The notes under the pieces were generated by a model that searched no databases, had not been told where the DNA came from, and saw only the letters and a list, made by a program, of their open reading frames with translations. A stretch of DNA of 64,000 nt from Palsa-504 sp963744575 (GTDB lineage: Bacteria; Actinomycetota; Actinomycetes; Streptosporangiales; Streptosporangiaceae). The position numbers were made by a program, and so were the translations under genes. The DNA lies in assembly GCA_963744575.1 (NCBI GenBank), contig CAVUUF010000010.1, positions 62,001 to 126,000 of the forward strand, written 5' to 3'. Positions 42,264 to 50,656 of the stretch are shown here, piece after piece; position 1 is the stretch's first letter, and each line of letters starts with the position of its first letter.

Positions 42264-43331
42264 GTGACATCCAAGCCAGTTCCGGCGCCGCCGACATCGT
42301 ACGTGCTGGGCCGCGCACTGCTTCCGCTGCGCGCCTTCCTCGGGTTCACGTTCTGCTTCGCCGGCTTGCAGAAGCTGGCAAACCCCCGGTTCTTCGACGC
42401 CGCCGACCCTGCCTCGATCCAGTCCCAGCTGGCGGGCGCGGCCCGGCACAGCCCGATCCATGCGCTGATTTCACCGCTCGTCCATATCGCGGTCCCGCTC
42501 GGCATCCTCATCGCATTCGGCGAGTTGGCCGTCGGCGTGGGCACCCTGCTCGGGCTCCGGGCGCGGCTCGCCGCGGCCGGGGGCCTTGTGCTGTCCCTGA
42601 TGCTGTTCTTGACGGTCAGCTTCCATACGAGTCCGTACTACACCGGGGCGGACATCGTGTTCGTGTTCGCTTGGACGCCGCTGCTGCTGGCCGGTTCCGG
42701 CTCGGTCCTGTCGCTGGACGCGGCGATCGCGGACCGGGCGGGCAAGCGGGCCGGCCTCGCCCAGCGTCCGGATCGGCGGTCCGGGACCGCCGATCCGGAC
42801 GCCGACCGCCGCGAGGTCGTGCTCAGGAGCGTGGTGACCGCTGCGGTGGCGGCCGTGAGCCTGGTCATCGGCGGCCTGGCCGGGGGGCTTGGCCGACTGG
42901 CCGGCGGGACTGCGGGCAAGGCTCCCGGGCCGAGCCTTCCGCCGGCCGCGGGCCCCGTCCCGAAGACCACGGCCACGCCCCGCGATTCGGCGACCATGGC
43001 GGGCCCGACGGGTAAGACTCCCCCTGGCACGGCCATCGGCCCGGCCGACGACGTGTCCGTCGGACAGGCCGCCTCGTTCCGGGATCCGGCTACGGGCGAC
43101 CCGTCGATCGTGATCCAGCCAAGTCCCGGCAAGTTCCTGGCCTTCGACGCCGTATGCCCGCACGCCGGCTGCACGGTCGGATATGACCCCACCGCGAAGG
43201 TGATCATCTGCCCGTGCCATGGCTCTCAGTTCAACGCCGGCACCGGCGCGGTCGAGGTCGGCCCGGCGGCGACCGGACTGATGAAGATCACGATCGCCGA
43301 GGGGTCCAACGGCCAGCTGTACGTCAGCTGA
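42264..43331 (+). CDS. DoxD-like membrane domain fused to Rieske [2Fe-2S] domain
   Basis: 355 residues from GTG 42264, chosen because GGAGGTACCAG precedes it. Residues about 20-150 form the four-helix DoxD/DoxX domain seen in the small subunit of thiosulfate:quinone oxidoreductase (LRAFLGFTFCFAGLQKLANP, SFHTSPYYTGADIVFVFAW). A further helix at about 190-215 is followed by a Pro/Thr/Ala linker and a C-terminal Rieske domain. Its ligands are Cys-x-His in CPHAGCTV and Cys-x2-His in CPCHGSQF. The Rieske head would lie outside the membrane, tethered to a quinone-interacting base. A stand-alone di-haem cytochrome b is encoded at 59383. A role in quinol- or sulfur-linked electron transfer is inferred. 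Confidence 0.88.
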   Translation: MTSKPVPAPPTSYVLGRALLPLRAFLGFTFCFAGLQKLANPRFFDAADPASIQSQLAGAARHSPIHALISPLVHIAVPLGILIAFGELAVGVGTLLGLRARLAAAGGLVLSLMLFLTVSFHTSPYYTGADIVFVFAWTPLLLAGSGSVLSLDAAIADRAGKRAGLAQRPDRRSGTADPDADRREVVLRSVVTAAVAAVSLVIGGLAGGLGRLAGGTAGKAPGPSLPPAAGPVPKTTATPRDSATMAGPTGKTPPGTAIGPADDVSVGQAASFRDPATGDPSIVIQPSPGKFLAFDAVCPHAGCTVGYDPTAKVIICPCHGSQFNAGTGAVEVGPAATGLMKITIAEGSNGQLYVS

Positions 43332-43639
43332 ACCGGCCGTCTTGTTCACATTCCGTACAGTGACGACGGATCGCGCGACCCGGACCGTGGCGGGGGGCGG
43401 CCCGCGGTCGTGGTGGCGCTTAGGACCCCTAGCGCCGGGCTCCGAGCATCGGGGCGGCGGGCTGATCAGTCAGCGGACGAGGCCAGGCTGGTGCGGGGTC
43501 CGGAACCGTAGAGGTCGAGCAGGCGGACCCGGGCCGACCCCAGGCGCTGGTACATCACCGCGGTGACGCGCTTGAGCAGCTGGTACCGGCCACGGCAGGC
43601 CGGCTGGACTGAAGGCACGCAGCGAAGGATGTGATCAGC
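43332..43639. other. Intergenic region with a possible terminator and no clear gene
   Basis: Contains GGCGCT (43415-43420) pairing with AGCGCC (43431-43436) across ten bases, a modest terminator candidate after the Rieske gene. On the minus strand about 43467-43595 reads like a protein C-terminus (LLKRVTAVMYQRLGSARVRL then LDLYGSG), possibly another remnant, but I cannot name it. Confidence 0.4.
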
Positions 43640-43980
43640 ATGCGTGCCCTAGTGGTCTACGAATCGATGTACGGGACCACGCACGTCGTCGCCAGCAACG
43701 TCGCCGACGGCCTGCGTGCCACCCACCAGGTGACCGTCGTCCCGGTGGCCGAGGCCGGCGCCGATCTGCTCGCCTCCGCCGATCTCCTGGTCGTCGGCGG
43801 CCCGATCCACATGCACGGGATGTCGAGCCCCATGACCCGGCGGATGGCGGCCAAGGCAGCCGCCAAGCCGGACAGCGGCCTGAGCCTGGATCCGGACGCG
43901 GCCGGACCCCGGCGTCCACGACCTGCTCAAGCACCTCGGCACCGGGCCCGCCCTGGCCGCCGCGTTCGACGCCAGGGCAG
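43640..43980 (+). pseudogene. Flavodoxin-like protein, frameshifted and truncated
   Basis: Begins MRALVVYESMYGTTHVVASN, with the flavodoxin phosphate-binding loop (ESMYGTTH). It continues ADLLVVGGPIHMHGMSSPMT and then loses frame near 43905. The homologous sequence resumes as GVHDLLKHLGTGPALAAAFD. The rest of the fold is missing where the minus-strand oxidoreductase remnant begins. It may have been a heme- or redox-related flavodoxin of a dormancy island. Confidence 0.75.
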
Positions 43981-43984
43981 TGAT

Positions 43985-44330
43985 CCGCGCGCCGAGCCCG
44001 GCCTGGTCCACCAGTGCCTGCAGCTCACTGACCGGAACCGCGGGGCCGAACTGCCCGGGCGGCGCCCGGTCCGCGCCGGCCGGCCGAGTGCAGAGCAGCC
44101 GCCAGGTCGCTCGCTCGCCGAACCGGAACGCGAGCAGCAGGCCGTGCCGCCCGGCCACGACCCGGGCGGCGTCCGCGGCGAGGTTCCCGTCCAGCTCGGT
44201 CCCGGCCGGCGATCGCAGCACGGCCCGCACGCCGTCGGGGCCCTCGTGCACCTGCGACGGCCGGACCGCGCCGGCCACCAGGATGTGCGCGCGACCATTT
44301 GACCCTATCCGGATTGAAGACCCGCGTACT
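43985..44330 (-). pseudogene. FAD-dependent aromatic monooxygenase remnant
   Basis: The minus strand reads EGPDGVRAVLRSPAG (a GADG-x-x-S-like second FAD motif), then VVAGRHGLLLAFRFGERATW and VSELQALVDQAGLGARITAL. These resemble the middle of PheA/UbiH-type hydroxylases. The N-terminal GxGxxG and the C-terminus are missing. Confidence 0.55.
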
Positions 44331-44899
44331 TTACCCGGCAATCTGCTGCCGGGCGAGCTGCTCGGCTCGCTGCTTGATCGTGAGCAGCATCTTCCGCTCC
44401 ATCACCCACGAGCCGGGTTCGATGATCGGGTAGGCGGGCTTGTCCCTCATCGGCAGGGCAGCGGTGTCGAAGCGGTTCCGGCTGATCAGCCTGGTGTGGC
44501 CGTTCACCGGCCGGAGTTCGAACGACCATACCCAGGCGTGATTGCTGGACCGGACCACCCCGCCGGCGTCCAGTTGCCGTCCCATGCGGTCGGCCGCCGC
44601 ATTGACCTCCGAACGAGCTCGCTGCACGACATCCTCCATGGCAGCCTCGCTCGGCACGCGCGCGAGCATGTCCGCGCCCCGCTGGGAGCCGACCTCGACC
44701 ACGAACCGGTGCCCGCCGTCGCCGGCCAGTTCGGTCAGCGCCAGATCGAAACCCGACTGGCCGGCGCCCGGTCCGGTGCCCATGGACGCGCAGAAGCACG
44801 TCTCGCCGGGTACCCATCGGCCGCAAGCGCCTCCAACAGGGCGCCGAGCCCGTCGATGCCGATCTGCCGGGGGCCGGGAATCGCGGTCGGAGTAGCCAT
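44331..44899 (-). pseudogene. Chimeric remnant: Fe-S oxidoreductase subunit fused to SRPBCC C-terminus
   Basis: From 44899 the frame reads QIGIDGLGALLEALAADGY, the N-terminus of a sulfhydrogenase/dissimilatory-reductase-like iron-sulfur subunit. It breaks and resumes as GETCFCASMGTGP, with Cys ligands, and LALTELAGDGGHRFVVEVGS. It then joins, after VVRSSNHAW, an SRPBCC-type C-terminus: WSFELRPVNGHTRLISRNRF and EPGSWVMERKMLLTIKQRAE, to the stop at 44331. At least three deletions are required. A 9/10 DosR-type box lies 71 bases upstream (44971). Confidence 0.65.
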
Positions 44900-44970
44900 G
44901 AACCGGGTCCGTTCGGGATAAATGTCCTTGTCTTCGCCCTATCATCGGTCGGCGGGGTACCCGGGGTCAC

Positions 44971-44984
44971 GGGTCTTTCGTCCC
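44971..44984. promoter_or_regulatory. DosR-type box, 9/10 (GGGTCTTTCGTCCC)
   Basis: GGGTC-TTTC-GTCCC, upstream of the minus-strand chimeric remnant, which starts at about 44899. Confidence 0.6.
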
Positions 44985-45095
44985 TTCCGCCGGCCCGGCC
45001 CGGTCCCGGCCCGACCTGCCGGGGTAACAGGAAAGCAGATCCCGAGGCCGGGTTACCGGACGTCGATGCCCGACGGCCCATGGGCCGCAGTACCG

Positions 45096-45130
45096 GGGAC
45101 CAAGAGCCCAAGGCCAGGGCCTAACGACCC
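45096..45130. promoter_or_regulatory. Two tandem DosR-type boxes, 8/10 each, 21 bp apart
   Basis: GGGACCAAGAGCCC at 45096-45109 and GGGCCTAACGACCC at 45117-45130, upstream of the Rv1733c-like remnant at 45192. The paired arrangement matches the pair at 36804/36826. Confidence 0.5.
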
Positions 45131-45191
45131 TGCCCCGGGAGTCGCCTAGCGCGGCAGGCTTCACCAAAGGCGCCTGATGGAGGTGAACGTC

Positions 45192-45493
45192 ATGCGCAGC
45201 CATGCGAAACCGCGGCCGTACGGGAGCCTGGCCAGGCTGGTTCGGTGGCTTGGCTTCGCCCGCAACCCGCTGCGACGGGGCACCGACCGGATCGAGGCCG
45301 CCCTGCGACTGGCCATGATCATCGTGGTGGCGTGGTCCCCGCCGCCGCGGTCGCGGCCGGCCGGCAAGCCGATCATTACGCCATGCGCCAGGCTCATGCC
45401 CAGATGGTGGTGGACCACCACGTCACCGCCGTCCTGCTGCGCGATGCCCCGGCGACCGGGATCCCGGACCCATACATGTCCGCGCAGCCATGA
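45192..45493 (+). pseudogene. Rv1733c-family remnant, frameshifted and truncated
   Basis: Starts MRSHAKPRPYGSL and LVRWLGFARNPLRRGTDRIE, the family signature shared with the intact gene at 41383. The frame shifts near 45335. The continuation QADHYAMRQAHAQMVVDHHV with TAVLLRDAPATGIPDPYMSA follows in another frame to a stop at 45493. The second membrane helix and C-terminus are missing. Confidence 0.85.
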
Positions 45494-45635
45494 CCGCCGC
45501 CGCGACGGCGGAACGGCTTGTAGGGCAATCGCTCAGTTATCGAACCTGATTTCAAATAACTAGATTCTAACTGGTTTTTGCGCTAAAATAGTTACGTTGG
45601 CGCTTCCCCCTTTGCCGTCGTCGGGAAGGTGGCGC

Positions 45636-47249
45636 ATGGATCCGGAACCGTTCTCCGGCTGGGAACCGGACGACCCGGAGCCCGAGGGCTCCGGGTCACT
45701 TCCGGGCGGCCAGGACGGACCCGGCGACGAGGTCCTGGAGGGCGCGGAGCAGGGCCTGTTCGTGTCCTTGCCGGCCGAGGAGCTGACACTGGCCGGATTC
45801 TGCCAAGATGGCCAGGCGGACACGATGGCGCCCGGCCCGCTGCTGGCTACCGTGCTGCACGCGGTGGTCGGCCAGGACGGCTCGGGGCTTGCCCAGCTGT
45901 CGGAGGACCAGCTGATCGGGGTTATCTCGGCGGCGCGGCGACTGCAATCGCGGGCCGCATGGACCGAGATGGCCGCGATGGCGGAGTTCGCCACCCGCCG
46001 CGCCGCCACCCAGCCCGGGTTTGCCGCCGATGAACTGGCCGCGGAGTTCCGCCAGCCCTGGCAGTCCGCTGCGGCCCAGATCGACTACGCGCAGGCGGTC
46101 GCGAAACGGCTGCCCCGGACGTTCGCGGCGCTGGCCGCGGGACTGATCCACCCGGTGCACCTGCGGATCATCGAAGACGAGACCCGGTTCCTCACCGACG
46201 CGGACGCCGCCGCGGCCGACGAGGTGCTGGCGGAGGCGGCGCGGGATAAGTCGTTCGGGCAGCTGCGGTACGCCGCGCACCGGCTGGTCCTCAAGCTGGA
46301 TCCGGAGTCAGCCGTCCGGCGCAGGGCGGCCGCTCTCCGCGAGGCGCACGTGCGCCGGTTCCGGGAGGAGTCGGGGAACGCCGGGATGATCGCTCACGAG
46401 CTGCCCTCGGACGAGGCCCTGGCGTCGTGGCAGCATGTCGAGCAGCGGGCGCTGGACCTGCGCGCTGCCGGCCTGCCGGGAACCCTGCAGGATCTGCGCG
46501 TGCAGGCCTATCTGGACCTGTTGCAGGAGCGGGACAGCCGGGCCGTTGCGGCTACCCCGGACCCAGCCCAGGCCGGCCGGACGGGCGGATCCCCGCCCCC
46601 CGGCAAGGCCGACGATGGTCCCGGCCATCCACAGGACGGCCCCAGCCTGGCCGCGCTGGTTACCCTCACCGTGCCGCTGGCCGCGTGGCAGGGCGACCTT
46701 GGCGCAGTCGGCGAGGTGGCTGGGTTCGGCCTGCTGGACGCCGTCGGCGCCCGCGCCGTGGCGACTGCGGCGTCCGGGCACCCGCGGACCCGGTGGTGCC
46801 TGACCGTGCTGAGCCCGGACGGGACCGCCGTCGCGCACGGTTGCGCAGCCGGCCGCCATTCCTGGCCCGCTGGGCGGTCGTGCGCGGAGTTCGTGGCCGG
46901 GCTCCGGGTTGTCCTCAACACAGTCATCCGAGGGCGGTGCGGTCACGCCCGGGCCGAGCGTGGCTACCGGCCCAGCCGACGGCTGCGGCACCTGGTTACC
47001 GCCCGGAACACCCGATGTACCGCGCCGGGCTGCTCCCGCCCGGCGGCCAGATGTGACCTGGACCACACCCTTCCCTGGCATGAGGGCGGGGTTACGTGCG
47101 AGTGTAATCTCTCCCCGCTCTGCAGGCATCACCATAAATGCAAACAAAGTGACGGATGGATGCTGGAACAGCCAAGCCCGGGTGTCCTGGTCTGGGTCAC
47201 CCCGGCCGGCCGGCACTACGTCACCCAGGCCACCGTCTACGCGGCGTAG
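45636..47249 (+). CDS. DUF222/HNH endonuclease domain protein (13E12-type)
   Basis: 537 residues from ATG 45636 (GGGAAGG upstream). N-terminal acidic/Pro region, DUF222 domain at about 60-330 (VISAARRLQSRAAWTEMAAM, AVAKRLPRTFAALAAGLIHP), then an HNH nuclease domain near 455-515: CTAPGCSRPAARCDLDHTLP, WHEGGVTCECNLSPLCRHHH and KCKQSDGW, with the D-H, N and H-H residues present. This is the large REP13E12-like family of actinomycetes, often multicopy and mobile-looking, with no defined biological role. The 60 bases before it (45541-45600) are strikingly AT-rich for this genome (TAAAAT at 45584 could be a -10 box), a hint of insertion or a strong promoter. Confidence 0.88.
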   Translation: MDPEPFSGWEPDDPEPEGSGSLPGGQDGPGDEVLEGAEQGLFVSLPAEELTLAGFCQDGQADTMAPGPLLATVLHAVVGQDGSGLAQLSEDQLIGVISAARRLQSRAAWTEMAAMAEFATRRAATQPGFAADELAAEFRQPWQSAAAQIDYAQAVAKRLPRTFAALAAGLIHPVHLRIIEDETRFLTDADAAAADEVLAEAARDKSFGQLRYAAHRLVLKLDPESAVRRRAAALREAHVRRFREESGNAGMIAHELPSDEALASWQHVEQRALDLRAAGLPGTLQDLRVQAYLDLLQERDSRAVAATPDPAQAGRTGGSPPPGKADDGPGHPQDGPSLAALVTLTVPLAAWQGDLGAVGEVAGFGLLDAVGARAVATAASGHPRTRWCLTVLSPDGTAVAHGCAAGRHSWPAGRSCAEFVAGLRVVLNTVIRGRCGHARAERGYRPSRRLRHLVTARNTRCTAPGCSRPAARCDLDHTLPWHEGGVTCECNLSPLCRHHHKCKQSDGWMLEQPSPGVLVWVTPAGRHYVTQATVYAA

Positions 47250-47362
47250 TGAGGGCCGCCGTTCGGCCCTGGCTGGGGCCGGCAAAGGTCATGACGAACA
47301 GCCCTGGCCGCCACGTAAGCGATGGAGTACGCCGGAAGCAGGACAGAGGGAAGGAGGATGCC

Positions 47363-47632
47363 ATGACTGTCATGACGCATGAGCCCTCCACGGGCAAGCC
47401 CGCTCGGGAGGGTATCGCGGCCCGGCTGCCGGTCCCCGGTTTCTGGGGTGCAGTGAGCATCGTGGCGATGTGGCTCGCCGTACTGTTCGACGGCGTCTTC
47501 GGCGGCAACATGGTCTTCACGAACCCGCCTCAGGTGACGACCATCCCGTCAGCGGTGCTCCTGGCGCTGTTCGCCGTCATCGGCACGGCGTCCGTCGCCA
47601 AGCGCGTCTTCGGCCGCCGGGACGTTGACTGA
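47363..47632 (+). CDS. Small two-helix membrane protein
   Basis: 89 residues with AAGGAGGATGCC before the ATG. Cytoplasmic N-terminus, hydrophobic helices at about residues 27-48 (FWGAVSIVAMWLAVLFDGVF) and 60-80 (SAVLLALFAVIGTASVAKRV), short basic tail. Similar small proteins appear beside stress genes in actinomycetes, but I know no function. It follows the HNH gene by 113 bases and has its own ribosome-binding site. Confidence 0.7.
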   Translation: MTVMTHEPSTGKPAREGIAARLPVPGFWGAVSIVAMWLAVLFDGVFGGNMVFTNPPQVTTIPSAVLLALFAVIGTASVAKRVFGRRDVD

Positions 47633-47639
47633 GGGATCC

Positions 47640-47990
47640 CGGGACGGCAGCGCGATCAGCGCGATGAGGCACCCTGCGGCGGCCACGCACGCCGCGGTGG
47701 TCAGGCCCAGGTCCATGTGATGATGGCGAGGTGGAGGGCATCATCATGGCCCCGCCGATGCCCATGCCGGCCCGGGGGGCGATCAGCATGCCCACCGAGC
47801 CGAAGAACGCCGCCCAGGTCGAGCCGGCCGCGAATGCCGCCAGGCCGGCCAGGAACACCCGCTTGCGGCCGATCCGGTCGGCCAGGCTGCCGGCCACCAG
47901 GAGCAAGCCGGCGAACACGATGACGTAGGCGTCCACGATCCACGGCAGTTGGGTCGTGGTCGCGTGCAGGTCCCAGGATGACACCGCGGT
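47640..47990 (-). pseudogene. MFS transporter remnant, both ends retained
   Basis: N-terminal piece: TTTQLPWIVDAYVIVFAGLL, GSLADRIGRKRVFLAGLAAF and APRAGMGIGGAMMMPST (helices 2-5 of a DHA2 permease). The frame then shifts and the protein end LTTAACVAAAGCLIALIALP follows. About 300 residues between are deleted. Confidence 0.8.
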
Positions 47991-48012
47991 GTGACCCGGA
48001 AGGGACAAGAAC

Positions 48013-48432
48013 ATGTACGACAAGATCCTGGTGGCCGCGGACCACTCGAAGATTTCCGGCCGGGCCGTACTCGCGGCCCGAGACCTGGCGCTGCTCTCCA
48101 AGGGCGAGGTGTGGGTCCTGCACCTGCGGGAGCGCGAGATCGCCGTCAAGACCGGCCTGGCCACGACGGACGAGACCGAGAGCGACGCCAACGCCGCGGT
48201 CGCGGCCACCGTCGACAAGCTGACCGAGGCCGGCGTGAAGGCGCACGGCGAGGTGCGGACCACGCTGTTCGGTTACGCCGCGCGCGACATCGCCGACGAC
48301 GCGATCGCCCACGACGCCGACGTCATCGTGATGGGCTCACGCGGTCGCAGCGACCTGGCCGGCTTCATCCTCGGCAGCACCGCGCACAAGGTAATTCATC
48401 TCACCGACCGCCCGGTCCTGATCGTCAGGTAA
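48013..48432 (+). CDS. Universal stress protein
   Basis: 139 residues, single UspA domain. Starts MYDKILVAADHSKISGRAVL; ATP-loop GSRGRSDLAGFILGSTAHKV; terminal DRPVLIVR. AAGGGACAAGAAC precedes the ATG. Shorter and from a different branch than the other USPs of the window. Its stop overlaps by a few bases the stop of the convergent repeat protein at 48425. Confidence 0.92.
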   Translation: MYDKILVAADHSKISGRAVLAARDLALLSKGEVWVLHLREREIAVKTGLATTDETESDANAAVAATVDKLTEAGVKAHGEVRTTLFGYAARDIADDAIAHDADVIVMGSRGRSDLAGFILGSTAHKVIHLTDRPVLIVR

Positions 48433-48688
48433 CCGGTCCGCGCCCCTTCCACGCTCGTACCGACCACCGGGACAGCGCGGAAAAGACCGACCCTGCACTT
48501 GCGGCCGAGCCGACCGAGAGCACCGATCCGGCGGAGAAGGCCGAGAACACCGATCCGATCGAGCCGACCGAACCGATCGACAGGATCGAGCCCGCGGACC
48601 CGATCGACAAGATGGACCCGGCCGAGCCGATCGACAAGATCGATCCGCTCGAGCCGATGCTCAGAATGGAGCCGTCCCGGTTCGCCAT
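48425..48688 (-). CDS. Nonapeptide-repeat small protein (GSILSIGSA repeats)
   Basis: 87 residues from ATG 48688. After MANRD come four consecutive nine-residue units GSILSIGS(S/A/A/V), then looser units (GSIGSVFSAFSAGSVLSVGS, AASAGSVFSALS) and a basic tail RWSVRAWKGRGPVT. Small hydrophobic residues alternate with Ser and Gly at fixed register, which would suit a beta-solenoid or a stacked beta-strand assembly (inference). There are no cysteines and no signal peptide. A perfect DosR-type box lies 29 bases before the ATG (48718-48731), so it is very probably a DevR target, possibly with a very short leader. A similar Gly/Ser repeat protein might exist in other actinomycetes, but I know of no function. 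Confidence 0.75.
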   Translation of the reverse strand: MANRDGSILSIGSSGSILSIGSAGSILSIGSAGSILSIGSVGSIGSVFSAFSAGSVLSVGSAASAGSVFSALSRWSVRAWKGRGPVT

Positions 48689-48717
48689 GAGGTCATTCTT
48701 GCAACTGCCTTCCGGCC

Positions 48718-48731
48718 GGGACCAAGGTCCC
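48718..48731. promoter_or_regulatory. DosR-type box, perfect (GGGACCAAGGTCCC)
   Basis: GGGAC-CAAG-GTCCC with symmetric flanks GGCC...GGCC. It is nearest to the minus-strand repeat protein (29 bases) and 104 bases from the dead alcohol dehydrogenase start on the plus strand. Confidence 0.8.
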
Positions 48732-48835
48732 GGCCGACGGTGACGGTCAACCCTACAGGCGGCGGGTCGCCGCGGCACACCGTGGGCGGTGGTGAGCCGG
48801 CGCAGCGCCGCGCGTCAATCCAGAGGAGCTACCCA

Positions 48836-48950
48836 TGCGAGCAGCAGTAGTGCCTGGCTTCGGCCAGCCGCTGGTCATCGAGGACCGGACGTGTTCGCCC
48901 TGCACGCCGAAGGCGGACCAAGGTCATCTACGAGACCCGGCCGCTGACCC
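48836..48950 (+). pseudogene. Zinc alcohol dehydrogenase remnant, both ends retained
   Basis: N-terminus MRAAVVPGFGQPLVIEDR is the typical start of an AdhP-type enzyme. It is joined to a C-terminal strand FALHAEG, frame change, RTKVIYETRPLTQ, which belongs to the end of the same family. The zinc and NAD sites in between are gone. GAGGAGCTACCC precedes the ATG. Confidence 0.8.
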
Positions 48951-49191
48951 AGTACCCGATCAGGACCTGCAGCATCTCGGCGACTCCGCCGACGGCCGCG
49001 GTCGAGTTGACGTTCCAGATGGTGCGCCCGGCCAGCACCGGCCGCAGCTGGCCGGCGGCCCGGGCCAGCTCCGCATACCGCGGGGCGCCGATGACCGCCT
49101 CCAGCCGGGAGACAGGCAGCCGCGGCACCTCCACCGCATGCAATAGGCTCACGGCATCCGCCTTCCCGATCCAGAGGCCGCCATCGGCCAC
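48928..49191 (-). pseudogene. Glycosyltransferase (trehalose synthase/phosphorylase-like) N-terminal remnant
   Basis: SRLEAVIGAPRYAELARAAG, then LAGRTIWNVNSTAAVGGVAE and MLQVLIGYWV are the N-terminus of TreT-type glycosyltransferases. It is cut after about 84 residues at the junction with the alcohol dehydrogenase remnant. The UDPGP gene next to it once might have supplied its sugar nucleotide. Confidence 0.7.
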
Positions 49192-49221
49192 CCCGGCGGC
49201 CTCCCGGCTGCCATTCCGGTT

Positions 49222-50595
49222 TCACCGGCCCAGTACCTCCCCGTCCGGAACGTGACGCGGGCCGGCTACCCGCACTTCACCCACGGCCACCACGCCCGCG
49301 CCGAAGGTGACGTCGCCTTCGATCTCGAACCGGCGGCAGCGGCGCAGCGACGGCACCCCGGCAGCAAACCGCCGCTCGAAGTCGGGCAGCAGTTTGTAAT
49401 ACTCCTTGTCCAGCGTTACGACGGGCCCCGGGCCGTCGAAGCGGGGTCTCATCCGCCCGTCACCGGTAAGCTGGTAGGTGTCGGAGCGTATGACCAGCAG
49501 ATCATCCGTGGTCTTCACCGGGGCGAACCGCGAACGGGGGACGTGGACGGCCCGGGCGCCGGGAATCGAGCCGATCGCCGCGCCCATCGCCGACTCGAGC
49601 TGGATCACCGGGATGCTCGCCGGGTCGGTCGGGTCGACGGTCTTGCGGTTGACGATCAGCGGCAGATCTGGTGCCGCCGGGTCGGCGGCCTGCAGGTCGC
49701 GGAGCGCGCGCAGGTCGATCCAGATGTTGTTGGTGTTGTACCAGCGCCAGCGCTGCACGTCGGTGAATGAGGTGTCGCCGTCGGGTACCTGCGCCGTCTC
49801 CCGCAGCACCACCCGGCCCTGGTAGCGGGCCAGGTGGCCGCCCTTGCGGTCGGCCGCCGTGCCGCGCACCGCCTCCAGCGCGAACGGCACCTGCTCGGCG
49901 GCTATCCAGGCGGCGATCCGGACGTCGGCGAGCGCGCCGAGGTTGTCGGAGTTGGACACGAAGGCATAGCGCAGCCCGGCGCCGAGCAGGGCGTCCAGGG
50001 TGCCGGACGCCGCTAGCGCGGGGTAGATGTCGCCGTGCCCGGGCGGGCACCACTCCAGCTCCGGGCCGCCCGGCCACTGCACCGGCTGCAGGTCATCGGC
50101 GCGGATCTTGGGCTCGCGGCCTTGCAGGAAATCCAGCGGCACGCCCGGGGTGCGCAGCCCGTCGTAGCGGTCCAGCACGTCCAGCGAGGGGCCGCGGGTG
50201 GCCGCGGAGTTCATCAGCACCAGCGGCAGCCGGCCGTCGTGCCGCTCGCGCAGTGCCAGTACTTGCGTGGCGATGACATCGAGGAAGCTGGTGCCGGGCT
50301 TGACCTCGAGCAGGGATTTCGGCCCGGTCAGGCCCATGCTCGTGCCCAGCCCGCCGTTGAGCTTGACGACCGCCAGCCGGTCAAGAACGTCACGGGCCTG
50401 GCCGGGCGGCGGCTCGGGCAGCTCATCCAGGCGCGGCAGGTCCGGAACCGGCTCCAGAACCTCGCCCGGCAGGTATCCGGCCCGCTGCTCACCCAGCTGC
50501 GCGAGGCGCCTGCGCAGGGCGGCCAGCTCAGCCGCGCCGACACCGCCCGCCTCAGCCTTGGCCAAGACAGCGGCAACATACCCGGGCGCACTCAT
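49222..50595 (-). CDS. UTP--glucose-1-phosphate uridylyltransferase (UDPGP family)
   Basis: 457 residues; GGAGAATCGGGGT precedes the ATG. Nucleotide-binding KLNGGLGTSMGLTGPKSLLE at about 78-97, then LMNSAATRGPSLDVL, FVSNSDNLGALADVRIAAW with the metal Asp region and WYNTNNIWIDL. The eukaryotic/actinobacterial-type UGPase makes UDP-glucose for glycan and trehalose metabolism. It lies beside a dead trehalose-type glycosyltransferase. Length and motifs are complete. Confidence 0.9.
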   Translation of the reverse strand: MSAPGYVAAVLAKAEAGGVGAAELAALRRRLAQLGEQRAGYLPGEVLEPVPDLPRLDELPEPPPGQARDVLDRLAVVKLNGGLGTSMGLTGPKSLLEVKPGTSFLDVIATQVLALRERHDGRLPLVLMNSAATRGPSLDVLDRYDGLRTPGVPLDFLQGREPKIRADDLQPVQWPGGPELEWCPPGHGDIYPALAASGTLDALLGAGLRYAFVSNSDNLGALADVRIAAWIAAEQVPFALEAVRGTAADRKGGHLARYQGRVVLRETAQVPDGDTSFTDVQRWRWYNTNNIWIDLRALRDLQAADPAAPDLPLIVNRKTVDPTDPASIPVIQLESAMGAAIGSIPGARAVHVPRSRFAPVKTTDDLLVIRSDTYQLTGDGRMRPRFDGPGPVVTLDKEYYKLLPDFERRFAAGVPSLRRCRRFEIEGDVTFGAGVVAVGEVRVAGPRHVPDGEVLGR

Positions 50596-50656
50596 ACCCC
50601 GATTCTCCTACAAGCCGGCTGGCCGCGCCGGGCGGCACGGTGCCGGGGGCGCGCCC

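Noticed and set aside
43467..43595. Minus-strand open stretch resembling a protein C-terminus
   Set aside because: Too short and no family I can name; mentioned only in the gap entry.
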